Shown one piece after another: positions 1-10,097 of a DNA stretch of 64,000 nt. Position numbers and translations under genes: made by a program. This DNA comes from Bacteroidia bacterium (lineage in GTDB: Bacteria; Bacteroidota; Bacteroidia; Flavobacteriales; Flavobacteriaceae), in assembly GCA_030430385.1 (NCBI GenBank), contig JAUIFO010000009.1:104796-168795 (forward strand). Reading direction: 5' to 3'. The stretch's first letter is position 1, and each line of letters opens with the position of its first letter. The notes beneath the pieces were generated by a model. That model saw only the letters and a program-made list of their open reading frames with translations. It ran no database searches and was not told where the DNA came from.

Positions 1-234
1 CTTTACCATATACGCAATGGTTGCATTGTCAACATTTTCTAACAAGGCATAAACCACAGGATCAAAAGCATACGAATTGAGTTCTGAAATATCGTGACCT
101 TCTTTGATTTGAGTTTTTACTTGCTCTAGCGAAGGATTTGATTTCCAATAATCGCGATTGAGAAAAACATTCTCACTTTGCGAAAAACAAGTCAAGCCTA
201 TAAAAAGCACTAACAGTGTAAGACGTATTTTCAT
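1..234 (-). CDS. Secreted ankyrin-type protein, N-terminal fragment (3' end outside window)
   Basis: The start codon is at 234 and the reading frame stays open to the window edge, giving 78 residues. The first 19 or so residues form a hydrophobic signal peptide ending around CFSQS. What follows (FLNRDYWKSNPSLEQVK, then DISELNSYAFDPVVYALLE and DNATIAYMVK) has the helix-turn-helix rhythm of ankyrin repeats, as in exported flavobacterial ankyrin proteins. Only the beginning is visible, so repeat number and function cannot be given. It reads away from the DUF6607-like gene with a 7-bp gap, so the two are probably co-transcribed. Confidence 0.6.
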   Translation of the reverse strand, partial: MKIRLTLLVLFIGLTCFSQSENVFLNRDYWKSNPSLEQVKTQIKEGHDISELNSYAFDPVVYALLENVDNATIAYMVK

Positions 235-241
235 GGTATTC

Positions 242-1150
242 TTATTTAGTTTTTACAAAAGATTCAATAATGGCATTGATCTCATCAGCTTTGACCAATT
301 CGTCATCAAATAAATACTTGAACAGCACTTTATTGTCGACCTTAGTTTCCAATTCAAGGTTAGTATTTCGGTTATAAACTTCATCCCACTTAGCTCTTAC
401 GGACGACCATTTGTCGTAATTAGCTTTCCACCAATCTTTAGCAGCCTGACATCTACTGTCATCAACTTTAACGTAAGTGTTATAGCCCTTTTCATTAGCT
501 AAAACCACATCTTCTGTACCTTCTTCTCTGATGACTTTAGCATTATCTTGATCATGAACCCAACCATAATTTGTTACCTCATGGCGATTTCCTCTCAACG
601 TAATGTTGTAATCACTACGTTTTGTGTATTCACGTCTTGGTAAAGGTGCAGGTGTTGTATTTTCCCAAAAGCTTTTACCATCAACATGAACCCAAGTAGC
701 AGAGCCTTCGTAACGCGGACTATCATCTACTTGAAATACTTTTTGAGTCCACTGACCTGTAACAGCTTCATTAGATTTTTCAACAAAAGACCATTTATTA
801 TTAGCGTTATACTCATACAGATTTGTATTTTCAAACAACCAATCTTGTCTCCAATGCTTTACGATATGTGGTTCAGCAGGATTACCAACTTGTAATAAAT
901 GTTGAATAGAAATTTTATTGTCGCTATCAACAACAAGCTCTGCCCATTCTAAACCTTTATCAACTTTAGTTTTAGAAGGTTTATATAATGAATCTTGACT
1001 ATACGAAAATGTTTCTGTAAAGTTGAAGGTCACTTCAAAGCAACCGCACATAGCCTTGATAGCGTTTTGATCTTGTTCTTTTTTGTTTTGCGCATTTATT
1101 AAGGATACAAATGCAAAACATACACCTAATACTACTGATAATCGTTTCAT
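242..1150 (-). CDS. DUF6607-like exported protein of the haem-uptake locus
   Basis: 302 residues with a signal peptide (about 1-20, ending at INAQ). The mature part is rich in Trp and Tyr, with blocks such as KHWRQDWLFEN, GQWTQKVFQVDDSPRYEG and ATWVHVDG and a cysteine pair near CGCFEV. I recognise this as the Bacteroidota DUF6607 family. The family has no assigned biochemical role but recurs beside haem TonB receptors and HmuY. Here it is divergent from the TonB receptor with 91 bp between start codons, which supports a role in haem acquisition by context only. The family call is from memory of its pattern; the function is inference. Confidence 0.7.
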   Translation of the reverse strand: MKRLSVVLGVCFAFVSLINAQNKKEQDQNAIKAMCGCFEVTFNFTETFSYSQDSLYKPSKTKVDKGLEWAELVVDSDNKISIQHLLQVGNPAEPHIVKHWRQDWLFENTNLYEYNANNKWSFVEKSNEAVTGQWTQKVFQVDDSPRYEGSATWVHVDGKSFWENTTPAPLPRREYTKRSDYNITLRGNRHEVTNYGWVHDQDNAKVIREEGTEDVVLANEKGYNTYVKVDDSRCQAAKDWWKANYDKWSSVRAKWDEVYNRNTNLELETKVDNKVLFKYLFDDELVKADEINAIIESFVKTK

Positions 1151-1241
1151 AATTTACTCTTGAGAAATTTTTAAAATATTTTATTCTTATTTAGACTGAA
1201 TTAAAATAACTTTATTATTTTTGTCGCAAATTTAATTAAGA

Positions 1242-3386
1242 ATGAGTCTAAATAAAAATAATTCCTGCATTTATTTTTTATTTTTTTTGATAAGCTTCTG
1301 CTACTCCCAAGAAACAAACGAAACAGAACAAGATTCAATTAAAACCCAAGAATTGAATGAGGTTGTTGTGACAGGTCAATACAATCCGCAATCCATCAAG
1401 AAATCAGTTTATAATGTTAGAGTTATCAATAAAGAGCAAATCAAACAAATAGCAGCCGTTAATGTGGCCGATTTGTTAAACTTCAACCTAAACCTTAACA
1501 TCATTCCTAATGCTCAAAATGGACGCTCTACAGTATCGTTTTTCGGACTAGATGCGCGTTATTTTAATGTACTTATAGACAACATTCCTATTGTGAGTGA
1601 TAACGGTGTAGGCAGTGATATTGATCTTACACAAATTAATCTTGATGACGTTGAACGCATAGAAATTGTAGAAGGCTCAATGGGCGTGCAATATGGTGCT
1701 AATGCCATGTCTGGAGTTTTGAATATTATCACTAAGAAATCTTCTGAACACAAATGGCGAATAAACGCCACTATACAAGAAGAAACGGTTAGTGATGAAT
1801 ACGAATGGTTTGACAAAGGAAGACATATTCAAGGCTTGACACTATCTCATAATTTTAATGATAATTGGTATGCTAGTTTAGGTTTTAACAGAAATGATTT
1901 TGCAGGATTCTTTAATAATCGTCAAGGTCGCGATTATATTGAAAATGATAATTTACGAGGTTATGAGTGGTTGCCAAAAGAACAAATTACAACAAATGCT
2001 TTAATCAATTACAAGAAAAATAATCATCAATTTTTTTACAAGTTTGAGTATTATAACGAAACCATAAACTTTTATGATGCCACTGTTAGAAATAATGTTG
2101 ATACGCAAACATCAACTATAAATCCTTCAGCTACAGACCGAATTTACACAACCAACCGTTTGTTTAATCATTTAAATGGTTCTGGTGTATTTAAATCTGG
2201 CATACGCTATAATGTTTCGTTTTCTTACCAACAGCAAAAACGACGTTTGAATGAATTCAATTATTTCATATTAACGCAAGAAAAAACTGCCGAAATTGAT
2301 GAGACAAATCAGTCAGGTGAAGTATTCTTCTCAAAAGGAACTTTAAGTAATCTATTTAAAGGAGCTCATTTTAATGCGCAAGCAGGATATGAATTCACCT
2401 ATCAAGAAGGCTATGATCGTGAAGCTGCTGGTGAGAATTTACTTAATCCTAAACGACACAAGATAAGTGATATTGCTGTTTTTGCATCTTCTGAAATACA
2501 TGTGAATGACCAATTAGCTTTAAGACCTGGAATACGAGTTTTAAACAACTCTCAATTTGGCTTTAAGTCGGTTTACGAACTAACAGCAAGACAATTATTT
2601 AATAAAGGTTATGAATTAAGAGCAAATGTAGGAACTTCATATAGAGTTCCTGATTTCACTGAGTTGTACTACTATTTTGTAGATGCTAATCACGATGTTA
2701 GAGGAAATGAAGATTTAAAACCAGAAGAAGGCATTACTACCTTTTTAAGTTTAAAAAAGAAAAGTTGGATCAAAGATCGACTACGATTAGAAAACACGTT
2801 ACGATTATCTTACATAGACTTAAGCGACAAAATTGAATTATCAATCACTAACACTCTGCCTTTACAATATAGATACATCAATATTGATAAGTATAGCTTT
2901 TTAGGTTTCACGTCTACAAATTCGCTTAAAAGTGACAACTGGAATTTATCTTTAGGCGCGACACTTTTCGGTATTTCAAGAACCTTATCAAACGAAGCCA
3001 ATGCTAGTGATAAGTATTTGTATCAATTTCAACTTAATTCAAGTGTAAACTACAACATAACTAAGTGGAATACTATGATCTCTTTGTTACTCAATTACAA
3101 TGGCGAGCAACAAAATTATAGAGCTACAGGAACTGATACTAATGGAAATTCTACATTTTCTCTTATTACAACAGATGCCTATGCTTGGATGGATGCTTCT
3201 GTAAGAAAATCATTTTTAAAAAACACCCTAGAAACAACGCTTGGTGTTAGAAATCTATTTGATGTCACACGCGTTAATACAGATTATAGCTCTGGAGGAG
3301 GAACACATGACTCTAATGTCAACTCCATTCTTTTAGGTTATGGACGCTCATTTTATTTAAAACTATTATATAAACTCAATTTTTAA
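1242..3386 (+). CDS. TonB-dependent outer-membrane receptor, probable haem/haemophore receptor (HmuR-like)
   Basis: 714 residues: signal peptide (about 1-22, FCYSQ), a TonB-box-like segment LNEVVVTGQ near residue 38, a plug domain (about 45-170, including VERIEIVEGSMGVQYGANAM and LNIITKK) and a C-terminal 22-strand barrel ending in an aromatic-rich last strand. It lacks the N-terminal CarboxypepD_reg domain of SusC-type receptors, as expected for siderophore or haem receptors. An HmuY-type lipoprotein follows after 4 bp, the hallmark of haem uptake loci in Bacteroidota. Substrate assignment rests on that neighbour. A TATTTTTG element at 1216-1223 fits the -7 box, but no good -33 box is visible. 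Confidence 0.85.
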   Translation: MSLNKNNSCIYFLFFLISFCYSQETNETEQDSIKTQELNEVVVTGQYNPQSIKKSVYNVRVINKEQIKQIAAVNVADLLNFNLNLNIIPNAQNGRSTVSFFGLDARYFNVLIDNIPIVSDNGVGSDIDLTQINLDDVERIEIVEGSMGVQYGANAMSGVLNIITKKSSEHKWRINATIQEETVSDEYEWFDKGRHIQGLTLSHNFNDNWYASLGFNRNDFAGFFNNRQGRDYIENDNLRGYEWLPKEQITTNALINYKKNNHQFFYKFEYYNETINFYDATVRNNVDTQTSTINPSATDRIYTTNRLFNHLNGSGVFKSGIRYNVSFSYQQQKRRLNEFNYFILTQEKTAEIDETNQSGEVFFSKGTLSNLFKGAHFNAQAGYEFTYQEGYDREAAGENLLNPKRHKISDIAVFASSEIHVNDQLALRPGIRVLNNSQFGFKSVYELTARQLFNKGYELRANVGTSYRVPDFTELYYYFVDANHDVRGNEDLKPEEGITTFLSLKKKSWIKDRLRLENTLRLSYIDLSDKIELSITNTLPLQYRYINIDKYSFLGFTSTNSLKSDNWNLSLGATLFGISRTLSNEANASDKYLYQFQLNSSVNYNITKWNTMISLLLNYNGEQQNYRATGTDTNGNSTFSLITTDAYAWMDASVRKSFLKNTLETTLGVRNLFDVTRVNTDYSSGGGTHDSNVNSILLGYGRSFYLKLLYKLNF

Positions 3387-3390
3387 AACC

Positions 3391-4485
3391 ATGAAACATA
3401 ATTTTTTAACTGCTTTAGCAGCATTTAGCTTACTTTTTATTACAAGTTGTAGTAGTGACGATGATGCACCGCAAGACCCAATTCAAATTACTATAGATGG
3501 AGCTACAGTTGCTCCAAATATTGGTAGCGCTAACATGACCAATCAAGTCTATATTGATTTAAGTACCAATACAACAACAGATATTAACCGTACCGCTTGG
3601 GATTTAGGCTTTAGTTCATCTCAGGATAGAGTTGTTATTAATGGTTCAATACTAATGATGGCAGCAAAACTTTCAACTACAGACATTAATGCAGTTTCTT
3701 CATCTGATGCTGAAGTACAAGCGATTCAACCGCAAGCTGAAGTTGGTAATTTTAATCCTGCCAACATGGCTTATATTGATGCTCCTGACGGAAATCTTTC
3801 AGGCACTGCAATTGATGCCGTTTCTGAAACAGATTCAGAAAACTATGTATATCTTCTTAATTTAGGTTACGAAGTAGGAATTGATCAACCTGAAGCTGGT
3901 TCTTCCAATTATAAAGGAAGTGCTAGAGGATGGAAAAAAATAAGAATCCTAAAAAGTGGAAACGATTATACTTTGCAATATGCTGACTTAGATGACACTA
4001 CATTTGATAGTATAACCATCGCTAAAAACACTGACTATAACTTTACATTCTTTAGCTTCAATACTGAAACTATAGTTAGTGTAGAGCCTTTAAAGGATCG
4101 TTGGGATTTATGCTATACTGTATTTACAGATGAAGCAGTATTTGGTGGTGACAGTTATGGTGCTTATGCTTATGCCGATTTTATTGTAAACAACATCAAG
4201 TCTGGTGCAACTGCTTATATGATTGATGAAGCTGTTGATGGCATTACTTATGAAGACTTCTTACTAGCTGATATTAACTTTTCTAACTTTGTAAACGATC
4301 AAAGAAATATTGGTAGCACATGGAGAAATGGTGGTGGACCAGGAACTTCACCTTCATTAAAAGAAGATATCTTTTACGTTATTAATGATGCGAACGGTAA
4401 TTACTATAAATTACAGTTTTTAGCATTAACTAGCCCTGAAAACGAAAGAGGAAATCCAGAATTTGTGTACAAATTATTACAGTAG
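3391..4485 (+). CDS. hmuY: HmuY-family haem-binding lipoprotein
   Basis: 364 residues. The signal peptide ends in a lipobox (LLFITSC, lipid Cys20) followed by SSDDD, which resembles the acidic surface-export signal of flavobacterial lipoproteins, so the protein is probably displayed outside. HmuY features include YIDLSTNTTTDINRTAWDLGF (two halves, about residues 50-71) and the later DRWDLCYTVF. HmuY takes haem from host or environmental haemoproteins and passes it to the adjoining TonB receptor. The gene starts 4 bp after the receptor stop and is followed by a terminator, so the two form one operon. It is longer than the ~200-residue Porphyromonas protein, as is common in Flavobacteria. Confidence 0.85.
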   Translation: MKHNFLTALAAFSLLFITSCSSDDDAPQDPIQITIDGATVAPNIGSANMTNQVYIDLSTNTTTDINRTAWDLGFSSSQDRVVINGSILMMAAKLSTTDINAVSSSDAEVQAIQPQAEVGNFNPANMAYIDAPDGNLSGTAIDAVSETDSENYVYLLNLGYEVGIDQPEAGSSNYKGSARGWKKIRILKSGNDYTLQYADLDDTTFDSITIAKNTDYNFTFFSFNTETIVSVEPLKDRWDLCYTVFTDEAVFGGDSYGAYAYADFIVNNIKSGATAYMIDEAVDGITYEDFLLADINFSNFVNDQRNIGSTWRNGGGPGTSPSLKEDIFYVINDANGNYYKLQFLALTSPENERGNPEFVYKLLQ

Positions 4486-4504
4486 GCACTAAAACACTAT
4501 TGAT

Positions 4505-4543
4505 AAAAAACCCTTGTTATACATGCTATAATGAGGGTTTTTT
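4505..4543. terminator. Bidirectional terminator between hmuY and HMG-CoA lyase
   Basis: Arms AACCCTTGTTAT and ATAATGAGGGTT flank a 7-nt loop, with A-run before and T-run after. The last bases overlap the stop codon of the convergent gene. Confidence 0.75.
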
Positions 4544-5405
4544 AATGGTACTGATTAAAGATCTTTGAAGCTTCATTGTAAGCACTTTCAAAACTCATCG
4601 CATTTAAGTTATTGTGCTTATTAGTCGTAAAATAAGACAGTAATTTTTCGGTTGGCATATTACCCGTAAGTTCATCTTTTGCCATAGGACAACCACCAAA
4701 ACCTTGAATAGCGCCATCAAAACGCATACAGCCAGCTTTGTAAGCTGCATCTACTTTTTCAAACCACGTTGTTGGTGTGGTGTGTAAATGTGCTCCAAAT
4801 TCAATGTCAGGATACTTCGGAATTAAATTCGAAAACAAATAATCTATACTCTCAGGGTTTGAGCTTCCAATGGTGTCACTCAAAGATAATATCTTCACAC
4901 CCATTTTACTCAAACGTTCGGTCCACTCTCCTACAATCTCAACATCCCAAGGATCTCCATAAGGGTTTCCAAATCCCATAGAAACGTAAACCACTAATTC
5001 TTTGTTGTGCTTGTTTGCGATATCTAAAATTTCTGATAACGTTACTACAGATTGTGCAATGGTTTTGTGCGTGTTTCGCATCTGAAAATTTTCAGATATC
5101 GAAAATGGATAGCCTAGATAATCAATTTCAGGATGCTGACAAGCATCGGTTGCACCTCGCACATTAGCAATAATAGAAAGAAGTTTACTTGTAGTCTGAC
5201 TTAAATCTAATTGCGATAAAACTTCAGCGGTATCTACCATTTGAGGAATAGCCTTAGGCGATACAAAACTTCCAAAATCTATGGTATCAAAACCTACTCT
5301 AAGTAAGGACTGAATGTACTGAACCTTCTTTTCAGTAGGTATAAAATCTTTAATGCCTTGCATCGCATCGCGAGGACATTCAATTATTTTTAGAGCTTGT
5401 TTCAT
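4542..5405 (-). CDS. Hydroxymethylglutaryl-CoA lyase
   Basis: 287 residues, the normal length for bacterial HMG-CoA lyase, a TIM-barrel enzyme that splits HMG-CoA into acetyl-CoA and acetoacetate in leucine catabolism. The start has the metal and catalytic motif ECPRDAMQG (Arg12, Asp13). IDFGSFVSPKAIPQM follows near residue 43. AHLHTT near residue 206 gives metal-binding histidines, and GFGGCPMAKDELTGNMPTE near 235 carries the conserved active-site cysteine loop. It stands alone on the minus strand, convergent with hmuY. The leucine-type dehydrogenase at 14 kb may feed the same catabolic route, but this is inference. Confidence 0.88.
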   Translation of the reverse strand: MKQALKIIECPRDAMQGIKDFIPTEKKVQYIQSLLRVGFDTIDFGSFVSPKAIPQMVDTAEVLSQLDLSQTTSKLLSIIANVRGATDACQHPEIDYLGYPFSISENFQMRNTHKTIAQSVVTLSEILDIANKHNKELVVYVSMGFGNPYGDPWDVEIVGEWTERLSKMGVKILSLSDTIGSSNPESIDYLFSNLIPKYPDIEFGAHLHTTPTTWFEKVDAAYKAGCMRFDGAIQGFGGCPMAKDELTGNMPTEKLLSYFTTNKHNNLNAMSFESAYNEASKIFNQYH

Positions 5406-5442
5406 CTAATTCAAAGATAGTAATTATGATGATTTAGAGCGA

Positions 5443-6069
5443 TTAATTTTCAGAAGCTAAAATAAAAATAGCAATCCCAACAAACACAATAATTTGAAGC
5501 CACTTTAAATAGGTTCCAACGCGTTGATGCTTCAAAACATAATCTGAAATAGAGCCAGCCAATATCGCAATAGTTGAAAATATGATCGCAGACACGAACA
5601 TAAATAATACTCCTAAAACATAAAACTGAATAACGTGACTCAAGTTGTCACTAAATAAAAACCCTGGAAAAAAAGCCAAAAAGAAAATAGACACTTTTGG
5701 GTTTAAAACATTCATAATAAAGCCTTGTTTGAAGAGTTGTACGAGTGATTTCCTCGGAACATCTTGAGAATCTAAACGCAATTCACCACTAGATCGAAAT
5801 ACCTTATAAGCCAAATACAACAGATAAAGTGCGCCAAAGAGTTTAATGATAAAAAAAACGGTGTCACTTTCTTTGATAATTGCTGATATTCCAAAGGCAA
5901 CTAATGTTGTATGAACCAAACACCCAGAAATTAATCCTGCTACTGTTGCCAAGCCAAACTTTTTTCCATTTACAATACTTTGCATCAATACATAGATATT
6001 ATCTGGACCTGGAGACAAAGCCAAAACAGCTGTGGCAAAAACAAACGATATGAGAATGTCTATGTTCAA
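5443..6069 (-). CDS. LysE/RhtB-family amino-acid exporter
   Basis: 208 residues with about six hydrophobic segments. The family signature is at the N terminus: ALSPGPDNIYVLMQSI (about 17-32), followed by GKKFGLATVAGLISG. A second typical motif, NPKVSIFFLAFFPGF, lies near residue 122. LysE/RhtB proteins export amino acids such as lysine, threonine or homoserine across the inner membrane. The substrate cannot be read from sequence. It lies 37 bp upstream of the HMG-CoA lyase gene on the same strand, so co-transcription is possible. Confidence 0.85.
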   Translation of the reverse strand: MNIDILISFVFATAVLALSPGPDNIYVLMQSIVNGKKFGLATVAGLISGCLVHTTLVAFGISAIIKESDTVFFIIKLFGALYLLYLAYKVFRSSGELRLDSQDVPRKSLVQLFKQGFIMNVLNPKVSIFFLAFFPGFLFSDNLSHVIQFYVLGVLFMFVSAIIFSTIAILAGSISDYVLKHQRVGTYLKWLQIIVFVGIAIFILASEN

Positions 6070-6163
6070 TAGTTTTTTTGTAAAAATATAAAAATGAAAA
6101 AAAGATGTAAGTAAAATATATATGACTCCGACTTAAATACTTTAATACTAATCCGTTGCCATT

Positions 6164-7111
6164 ATGAAAAACTTTACACGTAAATTGACATACATCACTT
6201 TCTTTATTGTATTCCATACAACTCTACAAACCTATGCGCAATCTACTGCAGAATATATTATTACATTTAATAGTGTTTGGGAATCTACAGCTGTAGATCC
6301 TATAAATGGTAACAGCACTGCAGCTATTCCTGGAAATGCACATTGGTCTAATCTGGTTGGCACAACGCATAATAGTAATTATACAATGGTAGAAATGGGA
6401 ACTCTAGCATCATTGGGTATCAAAGACGTTGCTGAACGAGGACTTAATAATAATCTGCTCGCCGAAATAAATTTGCAAATCTCTAATGGAAATGCCAACC
6501 AATGGTTACAAGAATCATTTTCGCCATTTGCAGCAGTAAGTTCTGCAACACTAAACAATGTTATTGTTAGTTCTGACTTTCCTTTATTGAGTTTAGTGTC
6601 CATGATTGCTCCAAGTCCAGATTGGATGATTGCTATAAATGCTATTAATTTACGAGATGGTAATATATGGAGAGATGAAATCATTATTCCGTTATTTCCT
6701 TATGATGCAGGAACAGATAGTGGCACAACGTATGGAGCAGCCGATTCACCAACAAATCCAGCTGAACCAATAGGCATCCTAATTAATGATGGTCAGTTTA
6801 ATGCCAACCCTATTGGTACAATGAGCATTAATCTGAATCAGGTGTTGCATATAGATGAAAACGAAATTGACAACGTACTATTGCATCCTAATCCGACACA
6901 TGGTATGCTACAAATTTCAACGTCAAATAATAACGCACTTAAAAAGGCTAGTGTTTTTGATGTATTAGGCAAACAGGTACTTCAATTTAAAGTACCTCAT
7001 CAAAATAGTGTCAATAAACTTGATCTAACAGAACTTAATAAAGGGGTTTATCTGATTAAAATCGAATTAGAAAATGGTGCAATTCAAACAAAACGCATTG
7101 TTTTGCAGTAA
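6164..7111 (+). CDS. Secreted spondin-domain protein with T9SS sorting domain
   Basis: 315 residues. A signal peptide (1 to about 25, ending TYAQS) precedes a spondin-N-like domain (about 27-200): YIITFNSVWESTAVDP, NAHWSNLVGTTHNSNYTMVE, and later SPDWMIAINAINL. The C-terminal ~75 residues are a type A T9SS sorting domain (LHPNPTHGMLQIS ... LDLTELNKGVYLIKIE). The protein should therefore cross the outer membrane by the type IX system and be released or anchored at the surface. Spondin domains mediate adhesion in animals; the bacterial role is unknown. No operon partner is evident, and the next gene is another T9SS cargo. Confidence 0.82.
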   Translation: MKNFTRKLTYITFFIVFHTTLQTYAQSTAEYIITFNSVWESTAVDPINGNSTAAIPGNAHWSNLVGTTHNSNYTMVEMGTLASLGIKDVAERGLNNNLLAEINLQISNGNANQWLQESFSPFAAVSSATLNNVIVSSDFPLLSLVSMIAPSPDWMIAINAINLRDGNIWRDEIIIPLFPYDAGTDSGTTYGAADSPTNPAEPIGILINDGQFNANPIGTMSINLNQVLHIDENEIDNVLLHPNPTHGMLQISTSNNNALKKASVFDVLGKQVLQFKVPHQNSVNKLDLTELNKGVYLIKIELENGAIQTKRIVLQ

Positions 7112-7198
7112 TGGTAAAGTGTGGTTTGTCGATTTTTTTAGGCTTTTAATCGGATTATACTTATTTTTACTACTTTGTTTTAAGCCCGAAAATTAGTT

Positions 7199-8953
7199 AT
7201 GAAAAGAAAAAGTATCCTAAGTCAAGTCTGCGCTGCTACCCTATTTTTATGTTCATTTTTTACGATGCATGCTCAAGAAGAAGCCGTTTGTGGTACCACA
7301 TTTGGCTCTGAAGCTGAAATGTATTTTAATAAAATGTTACCAGTTATTCAACAGTATGAAGATGAATATAACAGATTAGCCGTAAGCCGAATGTCATCTA
7401 CTGCCATCAATTCTGTTCCCATCAAGGTTCACATAATTCGTCGTGATGATGGTTCTGGTGGTTTCTTTTTAAATCAGCTTAACTCAGCTTTAGCTATAAT
7501 GAATAACTTCTATGCTAATGCTTATATAGAATTTTTCTTATGTGAAGGCGTTAATTATATAGACGACACCAATTTGTTCGATTTTGAAACAAACGAGCAA
7601 GATGCTATGGTCGATGCTTACAACGTAGACAATGTCGTTAATATTTATTTTGCCAATACGGTTACAAGTTCTTCATCGGGAAGCGGATTATGTGGTTATG
7701 CTTTTTTTCCTGGAGGTCCTGAAGTGATTCTAATGGATAACTCTTGTGCAGCAAATGGTAGTACTCTATCTCATGAAATGGGACACTTTTTTGGTCTATC
7801 GCATACACACGGAAATTCTAACAGTACATTAACCGATGAGCTAGTGGATGGATCTAATTGTTCTACTGCTGGAGATCGTATTTGTGACACACCAGCAGAT
7901 CCTCAATTAAGTGGAAGCAATGTATCACCTTCTTGTGTATACACTGGTAATGCTATAGATGCTAATAATGATTTTTTTCAACCAGATGTCAATAATATCA
8001 TGTCCTATTCTAGAAAGCCGTGTCGCACAGTGTTTTCTGCAGGACAATATGCCAGAATATATGCTGTATATCAAGCTTCAAGAGCTGTAATGGCGTGTCC
8101 AAGCTTTAATATTGACATTGCTGCAGACTATGAACGTTTTTGTGGAAACGACCTAGAAGTAAGTTTTACTGACAACAGTACTGGAGCTACTTCATGGGAA
8201 TGGGATGTTGATGGAGACGACGTTATTGATTATACAACGCCAAACATTACTCATGTTTACAGCAATCAAAATAATTATGATGTAACACTTACCATTTCGG
8301 ATGGTACAGATACAATTACTAAAGTATTTCAAGATTATATAGATGATGGTGGCGAGCAAATTAATACCACTGAAGTTACCTTAACTTTAGAAACCGATGA
8401 TTGGCCTGCGGAAACGTCATGGACTTTAAAAGATAGTGATGGAATGACATTGTACTCCAGTCCAGTTTACGTTGAAGGTACTGATGATTTCACTGTGTTT
8501 ACTGAAACGTTTAGCTTAGATTTAGATTCCTGTTATACCTTTGAAATTTCAGATAGTTTTGGTGATGGTATTTGCTGTGCTTCTGGAACGGGATCTTTTA
8601 CATTAACCACGCTTGAAGGACAAGCTTTTGCCTTTGGTGGTAATTTTGGAAGAGGCACTAAAGTATTTATGGAAAATGCAATCGCCTTGAGTGTTGATGA
8701 TTTCTTTTCTGAAAACACTATTGCTATCTATCCAAACCCTACAAACAACACTTTAAACATTAAGGTTTCTGACGTCAACAATTTGCCTGAGCAGTTTACC
8801 ATATACAACACACTTGGACAAAAAATTATGGCAAACACCATTAATGACATTTCAGATCTTGCAATTGATGTTTCAGCTTTTAATGACGGACTTTACTTTA
8901 TTGAGCTTTCTGCTGGTAATAGCAAAGAGACAATGCGATTTGTAAAAAATTAA
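7199..8953 (+). CDS. Secreted M43 (pappalysin-type) zinc metalloprotease with PKD and T9SS domains
   Basis: 584 residues: signal peptide (about 1-25), M43 catalytic domain with zinc motif HEMGHFFGLSH (starting near residue 192) and Met-turn NNIMSYSRKPC (near 266). Next come a PKD-like domain (about 310-385, FTDNSTGATSWEWDVDG), a Cys-containing beta domain (about 390-500) and a T9SS type A sorting domain from about 512 (IYPNPTNNTLNIKVS). It is predicted to be an extracellular endopeptidase delivered by the type IX system. All catalytic residues of the HExxHxxGxxH motif are present. It probably has its own promoter in the 87-bp gap upstream. Confidence 0.88.
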   Translation: MKRKSILSQVCAATLFLCSFFTMHAQEEAVCGTTFGSEAEMYFNKMLPVIQQYEDEYNRLAVSRMSSTAINSVPIKVHIIRRDDGSGGFFLNQLNSALAIMNNFYANAYIEFFLCEGVNYIDDTNLFDFETNEQDAMVDAYNVDNVVNIYFANTVTSSSSGSGLCGYAFFPGGPEVILMDNSCAANGSTLSHEMGHFFGLSHTHGNSNSTLTDELVDGSNCSTAGDRICDTPADPQLSGSNVSPSCVYTGNAIDANNDFFQPDVNNIMSYSRKPCRTVFSAGQYARIYAVYQASRAVMACPSFNIDIAADYERFCGNDLEVSFTDNSTGATSWEWDVDGDDVIDYTTPNITHVYSNQNNYDVTLTISDGTDTITKVFQDYIDDGGEQINTTEVTLTLETDDWPAETSWTLKDSDGMTLYSSPVYVEGTDDFTVFTETFSLDLDSCYTFEISDSFGDGICCASGTGSFTLTTLEGQAFAFGGNFGRGTKVFMENAIALSVDDFFSENTIAIYPNPTNNTLNIKVSDVNNLPEQFTIYNTLGQKIMANTINDISDLAIDVSAFNDGLYFIELSAGNSKETMRFVKN

Positions 8954-8971
8954 TGCTCAAACCAATAAAAT

Positions 8972-9005
8972 AAAAAAAGCGAATCACTTGAGATTCGCTT
9001 TTTTT
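8972..9005. terminator. Bidirectional terminator between the M43 protease and pyrD
   Basis: Stem GCGAATC/GATTCGC with a 6-nt loop, flanked by A7 and T7. It overlaps the last codons of the convergent pyrD gene. Confidence 0.8.
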
Positions 9006-10012
9006 ATAAGCGCTTTATTAATGTTTTTAATGAGTTGCGGACCTTCATAAATAAATCCAGTATACAATTGAACTAGATCTGCTCCTGCTTCAATTTTTTC
9101 AAGAGCATCCTCAGCAGAATGTATGCCTCCTACTCCAATGATTGGAAATGCCTTGTTGCTGTTTTCCGATAGAAAACGAATCACTTCTGTTGAACGCTTT
9201 GTCAATGGTTTACCACTTAAACCGCCAACTTCAGCTTTATTTTTAGAAGACAAGCCTTCTCTAGAAATGGTTGTGTTTGTTGATATCACACCATCTATTT
9301 TCGTTTCAGAAACGATAGCGATGATATCTAGCAATTGCTCGTTTGTTAAATCGGGAGCTATCTTCAGAAGAATAGGCTTCGGCTTTGATTTCTTAGCATT
9401 CTCAGCTTTCAAGGTTTGCAAGAGTTTCGTTAAAGGCTCTTTATCTTGTAATGCTCTTAAGTTTGGCGTATTTGGAGAACTCACATTAACTACAAAATAA
9501 TCAACATAGTCAAATAATGCATTAAAGCATATCTTATAATCGGCTACAGCATCTTCGTTAGGAGTGACTTTATTTTTACCAATGTTTCCGCCAACTAAAA
9601 CACCTTTATTCTGTTTCAAACGTGTTACAGCAGCTTCTACGCCTCCATTATTAAATCCCATTCTATTAATTATCGCTTGATCTGCTTTAAGTCTGAACAA
9701 ACGCTGCTTCGGATTGCCATCTTGAGGTTTAGGAGTTAAGGTTCCTATTTCAATAAAACCAAAACCAAAGTTTGATAATTCATTATAAAGCTTAGCATCT
9801 TTATCAAAACCAGCCGCAAGTCCAACAGGATTTTTAAAATGTAATCCAAACAAATGACGCTCTAAAACCTTATCTTCAACATTATACATGTTTCTAATTA
9901 TAGATGAAACACCTGGAATTTTATGCAACAATCTAACTAATGAAAATGTAAAATGATGGATTGTTTCAGGATCAAAAAGAAAAAAAATTGGTCGAATAAT
10001 TGCTTTATACAT
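8984..10012 (-). CDS. pyrD: Dihydroorotate dehydrogenase (quinone), class 2
   Basis: 342 residues. It catalyses the fourth step of pyrimidine synthesis, passing electrons from dihydroorotate to the quinone pool at the inner membrane. The class 2 N-terminal helical extension is present ([20 protein letters not shown]). Then come FMN-barrel motifs: [13 protein letters not shown] (near 61), [19 protein letters not shown] (near 83), [10 protein letters not shown] and VNVSSPNTP (catalytic Ser). The phosphate-binding VGGLSGKPL and IGVGGI are near the end. A TATTTTTG -7-like element lies at 10032-10039 on the minus strand. Its stop lies inside the terminator shared with the convergent neighbour. Confidence 0.95.
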   Translation of the reverse strand: MYKAIIRPIFFLFDPETIHHFTFSLVRLLHKIPGVSSIIRNMYNVEDKVLERHLFGLHFKNPVGLAAGFDKDAKLYNELSNFGFGFIEIGTLTPKPQDGNPKQRLFRLKADQAIINRMGFNNGGVEAAVTRLKQNKGVLVGGNIGKNKVTPNEDAVADYKICFNALFDYVDYFVVNVSSPNTPNLRALQDKEPLTKLLQTLKAENAKKSKPKPILLKIAPDLTNEQLLDIIAIVSETKIDGVISTNTTISREGLSSKNKAEVGGLSGKPLTKRSTEVIRFLSENSNKAFPIIGVGGIHSAEDALEKIEAGADLVQLYTGFIYEGPQLIKNINKALIKKANLK

Positions 10013-10097
10013 TGCCTGCTATTTTACAGCACAAAAATAATAATCTAATTACTTCCTAATTGCTAAATGAATTTTTAATTTTGGAAAAACACCTACA

